Positions 61,892 to 64,000 of a DNA stretch of 64,000 bases are shown piece after piece (position 1 is the stretch's first letter; each line of letters begins with the position of its first letter). Origin of the DNA: Paenibacillus soyae. GTDB lineage: Bacteria > Bacillota > Bacilli > Paenibacillales > Paenibacillaceae. A model generated the notes under the pieces. The model had not been told where the DNA came from, did not search any database, and saw only the letters and a program-made list of their open reading frames with translations. Location: NCBI RefSeq assembly GCF_024623455.1, contig NZ_JANIPJ010000019.1:86864-150863 (forward strand), read 5' to 3'. The position numbers and the translations under genes are program-made.

Positions 61892-63675
61892 CACGTCTGT
61901 TCTCCTTTCGGTGCGGATGGCATGGATGGCGGGACAGCCGCCGGAACGGTCAGAGAGGGCTGCTTGGAGACCGGAAGCCGCAAGGAGACGACCGTGCCTT
62001 TCCCCACCTCGCTGCGGATGCGCAGCTTCGCCTCCTCGCCGTAGCTCGCTTGCAGGATGCGCTTTACGTATTTCATCCCGATGCCCATGCCGACCTTGTG
62101 GCTGTCCCCGGTGTCCTCGTCCAGCAGGCGGTCGATCGTCTCCGCGCTCATGCCCGCTCCGTTATCCTGAATGGTAATTTGCAGCCCGTCCTCCTGCAGC
62201 GCCACCCCGACATAGATATATCCGTCGTCGCTTACGCCGTGGTACAGAGCGTTCTCGACCATCGGCTGCAGCAGGAACCTCGGACTCGGCAGACCAAGGC
62301 TTTGCTCGTCGACGTCGATGTCCACGTCGAACTGGAAGTCGTACCGGATCTGCTGCAGCTGCAGGTATTCCTTCAGAGCTTCGATCTCGTCTCCGATCGT
62401 CGACGTTTCCCCCATTTTGCCAAGATTGTAGAAGAGCAGCTTGTTGAGGCTGAGCACCAGCTTGTCGATCTCCTTCTGCCCGTTCATGACGGCCAGCCAG
62501 TGAACCGTATCGAGCGTGTTCATGAGGAAATGCGGATTGATCTGGTACAGCAGCTTCTCGACCTCGAGGTCCGCGCGCCGCTTCTCCTTCTGTTCGATCT
62601 CGTCGTAGAGCGCCCATATTTTCCGCTTCATACTTCGGGTCTGGTAGAGCAAGTAGTCGAACTCCGGAATGTTCGTCTGCTCCTTATGCTCCCGTTCGTT
62701 CGAATGGATGAGCGACTTGATCTCGCGGTGGAACTTGTCGAGCGGACGATACACCATCTTCCATAGCAGCCAAGCGACGAATACGGCTAGTATGACGAAC
62801 AGCAGGAAGATGCCCAAAATTTGCGCTAGCCAGCGGTTGCGCTCCTGATTGATCTCGCCCTCCGGCACGACGGAGACCAGACTCCAGCCTTGGTTGCTTG
62901 TTTCCTTGTTCCAGAAGTAGCCGCCGGCATTGCCCGACAGCGATTTCGGATTCGTATCCGGGAATTGGGCCTGCTCCGCGAATACGCCCGGCACTTCGCT
63001 GAACGCGATGCGGCCGTCGTTATCCAGCAGCAGCAGCCGGCGCGAGCTCTCCTTGCGGTTCTGAGGCGCGAACAGCGACGTCAGCGCGCCCCGCCCCGAT
63101 TCTATGTAGAGATACAGGTTCTGATCCGGCAAATTCACTTTGCGCATGATGCTGAACACGAATTGGTTAATGGAGCCGTTGTAGCTGAGATGCGGACCGT
63201 AATAGGTAATCTCGGGATACTCCGCGAGCAGCGGCAGGCCTCCCGGGTTGAAGTCGCCGCGGACGCGGAAGTTCTCGAAGCCGTATTGTTTCTCGTCAGG
63301 ATTGTAGAACAGGAGCAGGCCGATGTTCGGATTGGAGAACGTGATATTGTTCAGCTCGGTCCGGATCTCGTTGTTCAGGCGAAGCCGCTCGTAAGGCTCC
63401 GTCTCGGCCTCCAGCTGCTCGATTAGCCGGTTGGTGCCGCCTCCGTATGCCAGCTGCTGCGACACATGGTTCATATTGTTCAGCGTATTCTCGAGCGTCA
63501 TCAGGTCCTGCTTCAAGTTGCTCTGAAGCGCGCCCTCGACTTTATTGCCGATAATGGAGTCTATAGTATAGAAGGAGATGAGGCCCAGGCAAATAAACGG
63601 CGCCAAGCTGCTGATCAGAAAGATGAAGATGATTCGATTTTTGAAGGTGACGTTGTTCAGACGTATAGTCGTCAT
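61891..63675 (-). CDS. YesM-like sensor histidine kinase
   Basis: 594 residues. Helix 1 (about 15-38), extracytoplasmic Cache-like sensor (40-280), helix 2 (285-306), HAMP, then His_kinase with LLYQINPHFLMNTLDTVHWL (His382) and HATPase QPMVENALYHG, IQDNGAGM and GMGIGMKYV. This HPK7 type works with AraC-type regulators, as here. It probably senses the oligosaccharide or its bound form. ATG 63675 is chosen with CGGAG about 11 nt upstream. Confidence 0.93.
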   Translation of the reverse strand: MTTIRLNNVTFKNRIIFIFLISSLAPFICLGLISFYTIDSIIGNKVEGALQSNLKQDLMTLENTLNNMNHVSQQLAYGGGTNRLIEQLEAETEPYERLRLNNEIRTELNNITFSNPNIGLLLFYNPDEKQYGFENFRVRGDFNPGGLPLLAEYPEITYYGPHLSYNGSINQFVFSIMRKVNLPDQNLYLYIESGRGALTSLFAPQNRKESSRRLLLLDNDGRIAFSEVPGVFAEQAQFPDTNPKSLSGNAGGYFWNKETSNQGWSLVSVVPEGEINQERNRWLAQILGIFLLFVILAVFVAWLLWKMVYRPLDKFHREIKSLIHSNEREHKEQTNIPEFDYLLYQTRSMKRKIWALYDEIEQKEKRRADLEVEKLLYQINPHFLMNTLDTVHWLAVMNGQKEIDKLVLSLNKLLFYNLGKMGETSTIGDEIEALKEYLQLQQIRYDFQFDVDIDVDEQSLGLPSPRFLLQPMVENALYHGVSDDGYIYVGVALQEDGLQITIQDNGAGMSAETIDRLLDEDTGDSHKVGMGIGMKYVKRILQASYGEEAKLRIRSEVGKGTVVSLRLPVSKQPSLTVPAAVPPSMPSAPKGEQT

Positions 63676-63737
63676 ATTCGCAAAGGCTCCGCCCTTTCTC
63701 GTGTGTGTATACCCCGCCCATGCTATCATAACCCGAA

Positions 63738-63752
63738 ACGGAAGCGCTTGCG
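63738..63752. promoter_or_regulatory. cre-like palindrome upstream of the kinase gene
   Basis: ACGGAAGCGCTTGCG matches the CcpA site WTGNAANCGNWNNCW at all but two positions. It is positioned to affect the promoter of the sugar-sensing kinase gene. Confidence 0.35.
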
Positions 63753-63859
63753 AAGTAGGACGATTTGTTTGAGGGAGGGTGGATATTTTTTAGAACAGGC
63801 TATGATGTAGTTGAGCCTGCCTATGGCTCTTCTGGCTCCGGGCAAGAGTATTTTTAAAA

Positions 63860-63963
63860 AATAGCGGCAATAACCAGGCTGTTGAGAAAGTTATAAACTT
63901 CAATAAATCACCGCGTTAATATGGTATAATGTAGTTAGTAACCATCCCACAGAAAGCGCGGTG
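63860..63963 (+). mobile_element. Left end of an insertion sequence, partial
   Basis: Immediately after AATAGCGGCAATA (63860-63872) the sequence changes to CCAGGCTGTTGAGAAAGTT, an IS-like end. An extended -10 promoter TGGTATAAT (63922-63930) follows, then CACCGCG (63909-63915) and CGCGGTG (63957-63963), which form a long-loop hairpin closed by TTTTTTT just before a start codon. The boundary at 63873 and the family (IS1182-like) are inference. Confidence 0.45.
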
Positions 63964-63970
63964 TTTTTTT

Positions 63971-64000
63971 ATGCTTCGCACGAATGATCCCAATCCGCAA
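63971..64000 (+). CDS. Transposase, first 10 codons (probable)
   Basis: ATG at 63971 begins MLRTNDPNPQ, reminiscent of the start of IS1182-family transposases, and runs off the window. There is no visible Shine-Dalgarno; a hairpin and T-run lie directly upstream. The call rests on this short peptide and the IS-like context. Confidence 0.4.
   Translation, partial: MLRTNDPNPQ

Overview
The window looks like a chromosomal segment of an endospore-forming, flagellated, S-layer-bearing member of the Paenibacillaceae (Paenibacillus/Cohnella-like). Evidence: spoIID, spoIIQ, spoIIID, an alpha/beta SASP and a GerA-type receptor locus; flhO/flhP; DegS/DegU; three SLH-domain proteins next to csaB, tagA and tagO; and a YesM/YesN-type two-component system beside a sugar ABC transporter. 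Shine-Dalgarno sites are strong and TTG/GTG starts are common. No rRNA, tRNA or CRISPR was seen.

Layout. 1-2 kb: the 5' end of an unknown membrane protein preceded by a structured repeat array, then an LPxTG surface protein with a long Pro-Thr stalk. 2-7.4 kb: degS-degU, a phosphodiester-glycosidase-like secreted protein and a YciI-like protein. 7.4-24.5 kb: the cell-surface region, with two giant SLH proteins, the probable main S-layer protein (long leader, two possible starts), an AT-rich secreted protein of unknown function, a small secreted protein, metK and a SASP. 24.8-30.2 kb: DUF5693-csaB-tagA-tagO, which should build and pyruvylate the wall polymer bound by SLH domains. 30.2-33.1 kb: pgcA, fabZ and a pgsA-like gene. 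33.3-36.2 kb: a tetR-MFS efflux pair followed by a 51-bp tandem array and palindromic elements. 36.3-42.7 kb: the conserved sporulation/motility/shape block spoIID, spoIIQ, spoIIID, mbl, flhO, flhP and an EpuA-like gene, with good sigma-F and sigma-E promoter candidates. 42.8-48.6 kb: a YknXYZ/MacB-type export system divergent from an OmpR-type two-component system. 48.8-52.7 kb: a gerA/gerC/gerB germination receptor with the permease gene on the opposite strand. 52.8-63.7 kb: an oligosaccharide uptake and degradation locus (YesM/YesN-like regulators, binding protein, two permeases, GH31, GH13). 63.86 kb to the end: the apparent left end of an insertion sequence.

The strongest candidates for something undescribed are two arrays of small hairpin repeats that sit directly against the Shine-Dalgarno of two unrelated genes (262-476 and 38512-38618). 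Next are a palindromic element present whole at 36012-36096 and apparently interrupted by the insertion sequence at 63860, a metK leader with a terminator and competing pairings but no room for an S-box, and the tandem in-frame starts of the S-layer gene.
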